NCBI RefSeq assembly: GCF_029024945.1
Contig: NZ_CP118976.1
Location: forward strand, 1,116,001-1,180,000
Source of the DNA: Staphylococcus succinus
GTDB lineage: Bacteria > Bacillota > Bacilli > Staphylococcales > Staphylococcaceae
Reading direction: 5' to 3'
Length of the DNA stretch: 64,000 bases
The notes below the pieces were generated by a model, which was not told the origin of the DNA, searched no databases, and saw only the letters and a list, made by a program, of their open reading frames with translations. Positions within the stretch are counted from its first letter, which is position 1; each line of letters opens with the position of its first letter. Shown here in pieces: positions 8,757 through 17,230 of the stretch. The position numbers were made by a program, and so were the translations under genes.

Positions 8757-9557
8757 TTATTCTTCTACACCATTTTTATCATATTTAGTAACATTTCCAT
8801 CCTCATCTACAATATATGAACCAGCAAGGTCACCATCTTTAGTATAAAAAGCAAACCCCCAACTTCCATTCTCTCTTTGTTCTGGTTCTTTAAATGTATA
8901 GGTGCCAGTATCTAACGTTTCACCTTCGTAAGTTTCTACGAAATCCATTACGTTCTCTCGAGTTACTGTATTTGTATCGTCTTCATAATCAGTATCTTGG
9001 TTAGATTTTTTGTTTTCTATATTATCAATAGCATATTTAGCTTCTTCTTGGGTGTATTTATCACCGGCATCAGAAGTCAATTGTTTAAATAACTCATTGT
9101 CAGACATAGGCATAATATCTTGATAGTTTTTAGCGCTTTTTAATGCATTTTCTTTATAATCAGCGTCTAAGTTATCAATAGCATATTGTGCTGCTTCTGC
9201 TGGATATTGATCACCAGCACTTGATGTTAGTTGTTCATACAATCCAGCCTTTGACATAGGCATAACACTTTGATAGTTTTTAGCGCTGTCTAACGCATTT
9301 TTAAATTCTCTATTAACATTATTATCTTTTTTGTGTTCATTCAATGAATCAGAATTTGATTCACTGTTATTATCAGTATCTTCTTTATCTAATTCCTCTT
9401 TTTTATCTTTGTTAGGTCTCTTACTTTCTTCATTTTTCTTATCGTCTTTTGATGACGATTGTTTTTCTTTTTTATCTTCTGACTTACTTTCTTCCGAATT
9501 CCCACATGCTGATAATGCTAAAAAACTTGCTAATACTAAGAATAATACTTTTTTCAT
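8757..9557 (-). CDS. Ltp-like phage lipoprotein, probable superinfection exclusion
   Basis: 266-aa lipoprotein. The signal peptide ends in the lipobox LSAC (C18), followed by a highly charged Lys/Glu/Ser linker to about residue 80. Two tandem Ltp-type repeats follow (about 85-128 and 133-175), each of the form ALxSAKNYQxxMPMS...LTSxAGDxY...AxYAIDN. A C-terminal domain of about 60 residues (ENVMDFVETYEGETLDTG onward) is unassigned. In streptococcal phage TP-J34 the Ltp lipoprotein, encoded beside int, blocks DNA injection by related phages. Same fold, surface location and position beside an integrase support that role here by inference. The gene is intact with its own terminator, unlike the integrase. 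Confidence 0.75.
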   Translation of the reverse strand: MKKVLFLVLASFLALSACGNSEESKSEDKKEKQSSSKDDKKNEESKRPNKDKKEELDKEDTDNNSESNSDSLNEHKKDNNVNREFKNALDSAKNYQSVMPMSKAGLYEQLTSSAGDQYPAEAAQYAIDNLDADYKENALKSAKNYQDIMPMSDNELFKQLTSDAGDKYTQEEAKYAIDNIENKKSNQDTDYEDDTNTVTRENVMDFVETYEGETLDTGTYTFKEPEQRENGSWGFAFYTKDGDLAGSYIVDEDGNVTKYDKNGVEE

Positions 9558-9576
9558 TTTACATACCCCCGAAAAA

Positions 9577-10074
9577 TTATTTATTTGCTACAATTTTTAA
9601 TAACTCTATGATTTCATCATTTTGCTTGATTAATTTATCGTTTTGAGCAATTTGTATGAAATTTTGATTTTGTTGCGTTTGATAGTAGTTATACATAGCT
9701 TGCTTTTCCATATTCAATGTGAACGCACCCAATGCATGATAGAATTTATCGAAGTTTGCCATAATATTTTGCTTACAAAAGGCGTCTGTTGTTGTTTGGC
9801 TAGGTTTATAAATACCTTGTGTAGCAAAGAACTTATCTAATTTTTCATTACTTTTTATTAATGTTTCATTTTGATAAGTTGGGTTTGTTTCTTGCATTTT
9901 TGTTTGAAAATGGTCATAAAATTCTCGTTTATTATTTTTGTACTCTTTAATAAGTGATTTTTTAGTTTCCACATCTAAACTTTCCCAATAATCCTTTTCT
10001 TCTTTGTTTTTTTTGAAAGTAGCAACGATTTCAGTTTCGGTCATACTTTCTCTAAAACCTAATTTATCTGCCAT
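9577..10074 (-). CDS. Unknown 165-aa protein of the prophage remnant
   Basis: I do not recognise this protein. It is hydrophilic, without signal peptide or membrane segments. The N-terminal half is Lys/Glu-rich and probably helical. The C-terminal end is Gln/Asn-rich and resembles a coiled coil (QTQQNQNFIQIAQNDKLIKQ). Start ATG has RBS GGGAGAGAG. Its stop is about 20 bases before the lipoprotein start, so they are probably one lysogeny-module transcript. A TATAAT about 45 bases upstream of the start could be its -10. It could be a partner of the exclusion lipoprotein or an unrelated phage gene. Confidence 0.55.
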   Translation of the reverse strand: MADKLGFRESMTETEIVATFKKNKEEKDYWESLDVETKKSLIKEYKNNKREFYDHFQTKMQETNPTYQNETLIKSNEKLDKFFATQGIYKPSQTTTDAFCKQNIMANFDKFYHALGAFTLNMEKQAMYNYYQTQQNQNFIQIAQNDKLIKQNDEIIELLKIVANK

Positions 10075-10625
10075 AATAAACTCTCTCCCTTAATATTGTT
10101 TGTACGTTACATATTTCATTATATATAATATTGGGTGAAAAGGTTAGTTGTTTTTTAGTTTATCAAAACAAATTTGCTATAAACGTTAGATTTAAAAGGG
10201 AACATACGTTCTATTTAGACTTAAAAAATATAATTATGATTTTTCGATGTCTAATTGCATAAAATTTATTATATATTCATTGTGTTCGACAAAAAGGCCA
10301 TACCTTATAATCTTCTATCACTTGTTTGAAATAAAATCTGTCTATTCCCGTTGACAGACATATATCATCCTTGTACATAACAATCTATTAATTTTTGGAA
10401 AGGTAAAGCTAAATCATAACCAAATCTCCGTGCTTTTAATTCTTGTCTTAAATCATTTATATGTTTTTTTTATTTGGAGTATGAAGAAACTGGTTTAATT
10501 AAGATAAGATTAAGTAAGTTAACTGTGACGAATAGCTAGTAAAATAATTAATTAAATCATAACAAAGAAAGCTTATACCTAAGCCCTTAGTTTACAATCA
10601 CTGGCACTGGGTAAAACATGTGTGG

Positions 10626-10640
10626 TATTTTATAGTAATA
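10626..10640 (+). repeat. Right copy of 15-bp direct repeat, candidate att core
   Basis: TATTTTATAGTAATA, identical to 8025-8039. It lies 5 bases upstream of the murJ -35 element, so the insertion would have left the murJ promoter intact. Confidence 0.5.
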
Positions 10641-10645
10641 TAGTT

Positions 10646-10674
10646 TTGAAAAAAAGTAGTTATAACGTTATTAT
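10646..10674 (+). promoter_or_regulatory. Promoter of murJ-rsuA
   Basis: TTGAAA (10646-10651), a 17-base spacer, then TATTAT (10669-10674). The predicted start is about 40 bases before the murJ ATG. Confidence 0.6.
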
Positions 10675-10718
10675 TGAAGTTATGAGTGTAAAAATTAATT
10701 TGAGATAGGAAGATCTGA

Positions 10719-12356
10719 ATGAGTGAAAGTAAAGAATTAGTGAGGGGAACCTTTTTAATCACGCTTAGTATACTAATTACCAAAGTATTGGGCGTAGTTT
10801 ATATTATTCCATTCTACGCGATTATAGGCGGAGAAGAAAATTTGGCGCCTTTCAACTATGCATATACCCCATATAACATTGCAATTGCAATTGCGACTGC
10901 TGGAGTTCCATTAGCTGCCTCGAAATATGTGTCTAAGTATAATGCTATAGGTGCATATAAAGTTAGTGAAAAGTTATATAAATCAAGCTTTATGGTAATG
11001 ACAGTAACAGGATTTATAGGTTTTATTATTTTATATTTATTAGCTCCAAGTATCGCAACGATAACTTTAGCGCATGAATCAGGTGCTAAAGGTGGCTGGT
11101 CAGTAGAAAATATTACTTGGATTATTAGAATTATAAGTATGGTTGTTATTTTCATTCCTTTACTTGCTACATGGCGTGGTGTATTCCAAGGTTATAAATC
11201 AATGGGACCTACGGCAGTATCAGAAGTTATTGAGCAAATTGCACGTATCCTATTTATTCTAATAGGTAGTTACATAGTGCTTAACGTTTTTAATGGAAGT
11301 ATTTTAGCAGCTAATGGTGTTGCAACGTTTGCAGCAGCGGTTGGTGCAATAGCTGGGATATTTACATTATGGTATTACTGGAGAAAACGAAAGCCTAATA
11401 TACAGAAAATGGTAGATAGTGATACAACAGGTATTGATGTATCTTATGGGAAAATGTATAAAGAAATTATTTCTTATAGTATTCCATTTGTTATTGTGAG
11501 TTTAAATTTCCCACTATTTAACTTAGTCGACCAATTTACACATAATGGTGCTTTAGATATTGCAGGTGTACCGAGTCGTATGCATGACTATTTCTTCACA
11601 ATATTAAATATGACCACTAATAAAATTGTGATGATTCCAACTTCTTTATCGGCTGGGTTTGCAGTAAGTTTGATTCCGTTTATTACAAAAACGTATGCAG
11701 CTGGTGAAATACAAGAAATGCATAGACAGATACGTACATCTTTAGGTGTATTAATGTTTATTACTGTACCGGCAAGTTTAGGTATTATGGCACTTGCTTT
11801 ACCGATTTACACAGTTTTCTATAGTTATAATGTTGATGGAAGTAATGTTTTATTCTATTATGCACCTGTTGCGATATTGATTGCCTTGTTAAGTGTAACG
11901 GCATCTATGTTACAAGGTATTGATAAACAAAAATTAACAGTTTACGTTATTTTAGTAGCAGTCGTTATAAAAATTATTTTAAATACACCACTTATTGTTG
12001 TTTTCCATTCACAAGGTGCAGTGTTAAGTACAGCTTTAGCCTTATTATTCGCCATATCATGCAATTTTGTTATTCTGAAAAAATATGCTAAATTCAACTT
12101 TGGTGAGACTTGGTTACACTTTAGTAAGATATTCTTATATGGACTTATCATGATGATTGTCGTTGAAGCAGTATTCTTTGTTCTTAAAATATTCATCCCT
12201 GTTCAATCAAAATTTGGTTCGTTAACAATTATAATTATTAGTGTTGCAATTGGAATGCTTGTTTATGCAAGTATGACAATGAAGACAAGACTTGCCGATG
12301 AATTTTTAGGTGATATTCCAAATAAAATCAGACGTAAGTTAGGAATTGCTTCATGA
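10719..12356 (+). CDS. murJ: MurJ, lipid II flippase (YtgP/SpoVB family)
   Basis: 545-aa polytopic membrane protein of the MOP superfamily with about 14 hydrophobic segments. It moves lipid II across the membrane for peptidoglycan synthesis; the S. aureus orthologue (SAV1754) is essential and a known inhibitor target. The N-terminus (TFLITLSILITKVLGVVYII) is characteristic of the Firmicute YtgP/SpoVB branch. RBS ATAGGAAG precedes ATG 10719. The stop overlaps the rsuA start by 4 bases, indicating coupling. Its upstream region borders the prophage scar. Confidence 0.9.
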   Translation: MSESKELVRGTFLITLSILITKVLGVVYIIPFYAIIGGEENLAPFNYAYTPYNIAIAIATAGVPLAASKYVSKYNAIGAYKVSEKLYKSSFMVMTVTGFIGFIILYLLAPSIATITLAHESGAKGGWSVENITWIIRIISMVVIFIPLLATWRGVFQGYKSMGPTAVSEVIEQIARILFILIGSYIVLNVFNGSILAANGVATFAAAVGAIAGIFTLWYYWRKRKPNIQKMVDSDTTGIDVSYGKMYKEIISYSIPFVIVSLNFPLFNLVDQFTHNGALDIAGVPSRMHDYFFTILNMTTNKIVMIPTSLSAGFAVSLIPFITKTYAAGEIQEMHRQIRTSLGVLMFITVPASLGIMALALPIYTVFYSYNVDGSNVLFYYAPVAILIALLSVTASMLQGIDKQKLTVYVILVAVVIKIILNTPLIVVFHSQGAVLSTALALLFAISCNFVILKKYAKFNFGETWLHFSKIFLYGLIMMIVVEAVFFVLKIFIPVQSKFGSLTIIIISVAIGMLVYASMTMKTRLADEFLGDIPNKIRRKLGIAS

Positions 12357-13051
12357 GATTAGATAAGTTTTTAGCGAATATGGGAATGGGTACACGTACA
12401 GAAGTGAAGCAATTATTAAAAAAGGGTGAAGTTACAGTCAATGAAACCCAAGAAAAATCACCCAAAGCACATATTAATCCATCGGTAGATAAAGTTAAAG
12501 TTCATGAGGAAATCGTTCAATATATAGATAAAATTTATTTAATGCTAAATAAACCACAAGGCTATGTGTCAGCAACAGAAGATGATAAGCATAAGACAGT
12601 AATTGATTTAGTAGGTAAATATAGATACTTGGATGTTTTCCCTGTAGGACGACTAGACAAAGATACGGAAGGATTACTTTTAATCACTAATGATGGACAA
12701 TTTAATCACGACTTAATGAGCCCGTCAAAGCACGTTTCTAAGACATATGAAGTAATTTCTGAAAAAACAATTACAAAAAATGATATAGAATTGTTTAAAT
12801 CGGGTATAGCATTGGATGAAGGATTGGTGAAGCCAGCTGATTTGGTTCAATGTGATGAAGAAAGAAGATCACTTGTCACAATTTACGAAGGAAGGTATCA
12901 TCAGGTTAAGCGTATGTTTCATGCTATAAACAATGAAGTGATAGCTTTGAAACGTATGAGTATTGGCGATTTACAACTGGATCAATCATTAGCGCCAGGC
13001 GAGTATCGTCAATTAACCCAAGAAGATTTCAAAAAATTAGGATTAAAATAA
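12353..13051 (+). CDS. rsuA: 16S rRNA pseudouridine synthase (RsuA family)
   Basis: 232 aa. The N-terminal S4 RNA-binding domain (MRLDKFLANMGMGTR) is followed by the pseudouridylase core, with the catalytic-aspartate motif GRLDKDTEGLLL. Homologues convert U516 of 16S rRNA. Starts inside the murJ stop (ATGA). The small YtxH gene follows after 15 bases, so murJ-rsuA-ytxH looks like one transcript ending at the terminator near 13.54 kb. The family also contains RluB-type enzymes; length and sequence favour RsuA. Confidence 0.88.
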   Translation: MRLDKFLANMGMGTRTEVKQLLKKGEVTVNETQEKSPKAHINPSVDKVKVHEEIVQYIDKIYLMLNKPQGYVSATEDDKHKTVIDLVGKYRYLDVFPVGRLDKDTEGLLLITNDGQFNHDLMSPSKHVSKTYEVISEKTITKNDIELFKSGIALDEGLVKPADLVQCDEERRSLVTIYEGRYHQVKRMFHAINNEVIALKRMSIGDLQLDQSLAPGEYRQLTQEDFKKLGLK

Positions 13052-13066
13052 AGAAGAGGTGCTATT

Positions 13067-13480
13067 ATGTCAAAAATTTTAAAAGCAGTGGTAGGAATTG
13101 GTGGAGCAGCTGCAGCAGTTGTTCTTTCTAAAAAAGAAAATAGAGATAAATTAAAAGGCGAGTATAATAAATATAAGGCTAACCCTGAATCATATAAACA
13201 AAATGCCAAAGACATCGCAAGTCAAATTAGCTCTAAGGCAGGAGAAACTTTTAACGAAGTAAAAGGTGATCCAAAAGGATATGCTTCTAAAGTAAAAGAA
13301 GATCCAAAAGGATTTATTAATAGTCAAAGAGAACACTTCAAAGGTTCAGCTAAAAAAGATGATGAACATATTGAAGAAGCAAGATTCACTGACGAGGGTG
13401 CAGCTGATCCTTCAAATAACCTTCGTGTAGTTACTGAAGAAGAATTAAAAAATAATAGTAATAAACACGAAGATAAATAA
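13067..13480 (+). CDS. YtxH-domain small protein
   Basis: 137 aa. A short N-terminal hydrophobic Gly/Ala-rich stretch (AVVGIGGAAAAVVLS) probably anchors or inserts in the membrane. A long charged Lys/Asp helical part follows with the repeated unit GDPKGYASKVKEDPKG. Resembles YtxH/general-stress-type proteins; biochemical role unknown. RBS AAGAAGAGG. Last gene before a strong terminator. Confidence 0.7.
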   Translation: MSKILKAVVGIGGAAAAVVLSKKENRDKLKGEYNKYKANPESYKQNAKDIASQISSKAGETFNEVKGDPKGYASKVKEDPKGFINSQREHFKGSAKKDDEHIEEARFTDEGAADPSNNLRVVTEEELKNNSNKHEDK

Positions 13481-13506
13481 TATTTCTGTTATATAGATAA
13501 ATTGTA

Positions 13507-13540
13507 AAAGCCTAGTTCAATTTTTGAACTAGGCTTTTTG
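13507..13540 (+). terminator. Terminator of murJ-rsuA-ytxH
   Basis: AAAGCCTAGTTCAA pairs with TTGAACTAGGCTTT, followed by a T-run. Confidence 0.9.
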
Positions 13541-13706
13541 AGATTAATACAGCATTTGTAAAATACTGTATTATAGTGCTCACACTGTTTACATTAAAAA
13601 AGAAACAGTCGGAATTTTAAAATAATAGTGCCATCTCACTGTAGTTTCTTCATTACTTCATGTAAAATATTAATTACATTAGTCTTAAGAAAGAAGTTGA
13701 TCTCAA

Positions 13707-15116
13707 ATGTGGAAAGAAAAAGTGCAAGAATACGAAGATTTCATCATTGAAGATTTGAAAGGTTTATTATCAATTGAAAGTGTGAGAGATGACAGTAAAG
13801 CGTCATTAGATAACCCAGTCGGACCAGGTCCGCGTAGAGCACTAGATTATATGTATAAAATTGCGGAACGCGATGGTTTCGGGACACATGATGTGGATCA
13901 CATTGCAGGAAGAATTGAAGCGGGCTCTGGAGAAGATGTATTCGGGATTCTATGTCACGTAGATGTTGTGCCAGCTGGAGATGGTTGGGAATCTAATCCT
14001 TTTGAACCAGTCATTACTGATGACAAAGTTATAGCACGAGGTACGCTGGATGATAAAGGGCCTACAATAGCGGCGTATTATGCAGTGAAAATTCTGAATG
14101 ACATGAACGTCAATTGGAAAAAACGTATACATATTATAATCGGAACGGATGAAGAATCTGATTGGCTATGTACAGATCGATATTTTAAAACTGAGGAAAT
14201 GCCTGCGCTTGGCTTTGCTCCGGATGCTGAATTCCCAGCAATTCATGGCGAAAAAGGAATTAGCACATTCGATGTGATTCAAAATGAAAAAGATGAAGCA
14301 CAAGATGAACCAGAATACGAGTTACGTTCATTCACTTCAGGTCAACGTTATAATATGGTTCCAGATGAAGCGGTGGCTAATGTTGCAGTGAAAGAAAACA
14401 TGACTGATGTCATTCAAAACTTTGAACAATTTCTTTATGAAAATCATTTAGAAGGAGAAAGTGCTGTTGATAGTGGTGTGTTAGTGCTTAAAGTTCAAGG
14501 TAAAGCAGTGCATGGTATGGACCCATCTAAAGGTGTGAATGCAGGATTATATTTATTGAATTTCTTAGCTACAATTGATTTAGATCAATCTGCAGCTAAC
14601 TTCGTTAATTTCAGTGAGCGATACTTATTTAATTCTCATTTTGGAGAAAAAATGGGTATGAAATATCATACTGAGATTATGGGCGACGTTACTACAAATA
14701 TTGGTATTATTTCATATAATAATAACAACGGCGGTAAATTTGGTATTAATCTGAGATATCCAGAAGGTTTTGAGTTTGAAGAAGCTATGACAAGATTTGA
14801 AAATGAAATTCAACAATTAGGGTTTTCAATGAAATTAGGGAAAAATCAAGTTCCACATTATGTAGAAAAGGATGATCCATTCGTACAAACGCTAGTTCAA
14901 GCTTATAGAAACCAAACTGGTGATGAAACTGAGCCGTATACGATTGGTGGAGGCACATATGCACGTAATTTAGATAAAGGCGTTGCATTTGGCGCAATGT
15001 TCAGCGATTCAGAAGATTTAATGCACCAAAAAAATGAGTACATTACAAAAAAACAATTATTTAATGCAACGAGTATTTATTTAGAATCATTGTATGCATT
15101 ATGTGTGGAGGGATAA
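13707..15116 (+). CDS. pepV: Dipeptidase PepV (M20 family)
   Basis: 469-aa zinc metallopeptidase of family M20 that cleaves dipeptides and some tripeptides. Metal-ligand motifs are present in order: CHVDVVPAGDGW (H84, D86), RGTLDDKGPT (D115), GTDEESDW (catalytic Glu pair about 148-149), and the late histidine region ending SEDLMHQKNEYI. The lid-domain motif VHGMDPSKG is intact. Start ATG 13707 follows AGAAAGAAG, a modest RBS. dat begins two bases after the stop, so the pair forms an operon, as in other staphylococci. Confidence 0.92.
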   Translation: MWKEKVQEYEDFIIEDLKGLLSIESVRDDSKASLDNPVGPGPRRALDYMYKIAERDGFGTHDVDHIAGRIEAGSGEDVFGILCHVDVVPAGDGWESNPFEPVITDDKVIARGTLDDKGPTIAAYYAVKILNDMNVNWKKRIHIIIGTDEESDWLCTDRYFKTEEMPALGFAPDAEFPAIHGEKGISTFDVIQNEKDEAQDEPEYELRSFTSGQRYNMVPDEAVANVAVKENMTDVIQNFEQFLYENHLEGESAVDSGVLVLKVQGKAVHGMDPSKGVNAGLYLLNFLATIDLDQSAANFVNFSERYLFNSHFGEKMGMKYHTEIMGDVTTNIGIISYNNNNGGKFGINLRYPEGFEFEEAMTRFENEIQQLGFSMKLGKNQVPHYVEKDDPFVQTLVQAYRNQTGDETEPYTIGGGTYARNLDKGVAFGAMFSDSEDLMHQKNEYITKKQLFNATSIYLESLYALCVEG

Positions 15117-15118
15117 CT

Positions 15119-15967
15119 ATGACAAAAGTATTAATCAACGAACAATTATTAGAAGAGCATGACGCTAAGGTGCCTTATAACGATAGAGGGTACGTTTTTG
15201 GTGATGGTATATATGAATATGTAAGAATTTATGACAATCACTTATTTACTGCCAGACCTCACTTTGAAAGACTATTAAGAAGTGCCGCAGAAATTGGTTT
15301 AGATTTGAAACACGATGTGGATTCGATTATTGAGCTTGTTCAAGAATTGATTAATGCGAATGGCGTAGTTAATGGTGGTGTATATATTCAAGTTACACGT
15401 GGTGCAGCACCTCGTGATCATGCTTTCCCAACTCCATCAGTAGAAGCGAATATTATGGCGTTTACAAAATCATATGATCGTCCATATAAACAATTAGAAG
15501 AAGGTATCAATGCTGTAACTACAGAAGATGTACGTTGGTTAAGATGCGATATTAAGAGTTTGAATTTACTAGGCAATGTATTAGCAAAAGAGCTTGCAAC
15601 AAAGTACAATGCTAAAGAGGCAATCCAACACCGTGGTGATATCGTAACTGAAGGATCATCTAGTAATGTTTATGTGATTAAAGATGGTGAAATCTATACA
15701 CATCCAACTAATAATTACATTTTAAATGGGATTACGCGTAGAGTTATAAAATCTATAGCAGAGGAAAAACAAATACCATTCAATGAAGAAACATTTACAT
15801 TAGATTTCTTAGAGAACGCAGATGAGATTATTGTTTCAAGTACTTCAATAGAAGTAACACCAGTTATTAAATTAAATGGTAATCCCGTTGGTGATGGTCA
15901 AGTAGGTCCAATTACTAAAGAATTACAAGAAGGATTTAATAGATATATTGACACGGTTAGTTCATAA
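15119..15967 (+). CDS. dat: D-alanine aminotransferase
   Basis: 282-aa class IV PLP aminotransferase interconverting D-alanine and D-glutamate for cell-wall precursors. The PLP lysine is K146 in RCDIKSLNLLGN, and the N-terminal GYVFGDGIYEYVR is conserved. An upstream in-frame ATG (15101) lies inside pepV, but the GGAGGG site sits just before ATG 15119 and gives the normal length. Translation is probably coupled to pepV. No clear terminator follows directly. Confidence 0.94.
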   Translation: MTKVLINEQLLEEHDAKVPYNDRGYVFGDGIYEYVRIYDNHLFTARPHFERLLRSAAEIGLDLKHDVDSIIELVQELINANGVVNGGVYIQVTRGAAPRDHAFPTPSVEANIMAFTKSYDRPYKQLEEGINAVTTEDVRWLRCDIKSLNLLGNVLAKELATKYNAKEAIQHRGDIVTEGSSSNVYVIKDGEIYTHPTNNYILNGITRRVIKSIAEEKQIPFNEETFTLDFLENADEIIVSSTSIEVTPVIKLNGNPVGDGQVGPITKELQEGFNRYIDTVSS

Positions 15968-16244
15968 TTTCCATAAATGGATAGAAAATGTAACATAAAT
16001 TGATGATAAATTATGTTATAATTCTTAATGAGCCGTTTAAAAGAATACCATAAAATGACGAAAGTAAAATGTGACTTTTTGTTTCTCATTTTTGGTTGAA
16101 ATAGTAAGTCAAACAATATAAAATCTTTATGAGCGATGAAATTTTGAAGTGGAAAATTTCATGAAAAAGATAGAAAAATGTTAAATTTAATGGTCTGTTC
16201 TAAGGTGATTTGTGATATGCTATATAAGTTATTATAAATTGGAT
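15968..16244. other. Intergenic stretch after dat with one hairpin
   Basis: No gene seen. A 10-bp perfect hairpin (ATGAAATTTT at 16136-16145, AAAATTTCAT at 16153-16162, 7-base loop) lies in it, without a T-run. The promoter of the RNA element begins at 16210. Confidence 0.5.
16210..16238 (+). promoter_or_regulatory. Promoter of the 16.25-16.40 kb RNA element
   Basis: TTGTGA (16210-16215), a 17-base spacer, then TATAAA (16233-16238). Predicted start near 16245. Confidence 0.5.
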
Positions 16245-16403
16245 GGAACGGTATCTATATTATATAAAAAATGGAACTTGAACCATGGAGGGACAATGTG
16301 TATGTCATAAGACGTGAGGCTACACAATTCTGGTTGAAGTTTATAATTTTGAAATAAAATTATTATATATGGCTCTCGAAAATTGTTTTCTTGAGCCATT
16401 TTC
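16245..16403 (+). ncRNA. Candidate structured RNA (small RNA or ytmP leader)
   Basis: About 160 nt between a promoter-like sequence and an intrinsic terminator, with no protein frame of note. Nested folding is visible. The outer stem AACTTGAACCA (16275-16285) pairs with TGGTTGAAGTT (16331-16341) with one mismatch. An inner stem TGTGTA (16297-16302) pairs with TACACA (16321-16326). An apical GTC-ATAA-GAC lies at 16304-16313. A second hairpin ATAATTTT/AAAATTAT is at 16343-16363. The final hairpin is a terminator at 16369-16403. Its end lies only about 10 bases before the ytmP ribosome binding site, so it is either an independent sRNA or a regulatory leader that can attenuate ytmP-trmB. I do not recognise it as a known family. 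Confidence 0.55.
16369..16403 (+). terminator. Terminator hairpin just upstream of ytmP
   Basis: ATGGCTC and GAAAA (16369-16382) pair with TTTTC and GAGCCAT (16386-16399), with a 2-base internal loop, followed by TTTTC. Confidence 0.7.
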
Positions 16404-16426
16404 TAATTGAAAGTGAGGTGAACGTG

Positions 16427-17218
16427 TTGGAGCAGTTTTATCAATTAGGATGGACGCTAGATTCAGCAGGTGGTGCATCGGGTGAAGCTTATATGGCAGA
16501 ACAAGATGGACAAAAGTTATTCTTAAAGAGAAATTCAAACCCTTTTATTGCAGCGCTATCTGCTGAAGGTATTGTGCCCAAATTAGTTTGGACCAAGCGC
16601 ATTGAAACCGGAGAAGTCGTAACGGCACAACATTGGAAAAATGGTAGAGAGCTTACTTTCAATGAAATGCACGAACAACGAGTCGCACATTTATTGAAAA
16701 AAATACACAATTCTAGAACATTATTAAATATGTTGAAACGTATGGAAATGGAGCCTATTACACCAGATATTTTATTAAATAAAATAAACGCTTCATTATC
16801 TAGAGAAGTTTTGACACATCATGTTGTTAGAAAAGCTTTGACTTATTTAGAAGATCATATGCCTAATTTAGATCCGCGTTTCTTTACAGTAGTTCATGGT
16901 GATGTTAATCATAACAATTGGTTATTGTCGGATCATGATGAACTATACCTAGTTGATTGGGAAGGTGCTATGATTGCTGACCCAGCAATTGATTTAGGCA
17001 TGCTGCTATACAATTACGTTCCAGAGAAAAAATGGTCTCAATGGTTAGAAGTATATGGTGCAAAAGATTCCATGGACTTACAAAAAAGAATGAAATGGTA
17101 TACAGTAATACAATCTATTGGCATGGTGCAATGGTATGAAGAACAGAAGCGTTACAAAGATATGAATTTATGGCTGAACTTTTTGAATGAAGTAATGAAC
17201 AACAATGCGTTTATATAA
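16427..17218 (+). CDS. ytmP: YtmP-like choline/aminoglycoside-kinase-fold phosphotransferase
   Basis: 263-aa APH/choline-kinase-fold protein. The Brenner motif VHGDVNHNNWLL and the metal-binding LVDWEGAMIADPAIDLG are visible. The substrate is unknown; conserved linkage to trmB in Firmicutes does not reveal it, and an antibiotic-resistance role is unlikely for a core gene. The likely start is TTG 16427 (MEQFYQLG), 6 bases after GAGGTG; a GTG one codon earlier is possible. Upstream lies a terminator hairpin. trmB follows within 12 bases. Confidence 0.75.
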   Translation: MEQFYQLGWTLDSAGGASGEAYMAEQDGQKLFLKRNSNPFIAALSAEGIVPKLVWTKRIETGEVVTAQHWKNGRELTFNEMHEQRVAHLLKKIHNSRTLLNMLKRMEMEPITPDILLNKINASLSREVLTHHVVRKALTYLEDHMPNLDPRFFTVVHGDVNHNNWLLSDHDELYLVDWEGAMIADPAIDLGMLLYNYVPEKKWSQWLEVYGAKDSMDLQKRMKWYTVIQSIGMVQWYEEQKRYKDMNLWLNFLNEVMNNNAFI

Positions 17219-17230
17219 GGAGTTATGAGA

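Larger units (their letters stand above)
10075..10718. other. Non-coding right part of the island and murJ upstream region
   Basis: No intact gene. On the minus strand 10469-10365 is an open stretch of about 33 codons (ending ...LALPFQKLIDCYVQG) that reads like part of a decayed protein, followed by an 18-codon frame starting near 10356. Neither matches a family I know. The right candidate att copy and the murJ promoter close the region. Confidence 0.4.

Noticed and set aside
16281..16313. Short ORF starting at the ATG near 16285 inside the structured RNA
   Set aside because: Only about 10 codons and its ATG is part of the stem; pairing explains the sequence better than coding.
16427..17218. 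ytmP homologue as an aminoglycoside-resistance gene
   Set aside because: It has the kinase fold motifs but is a conserved housekeeping neighbour of trmB; nothing in the sequence indicates drug specificity.
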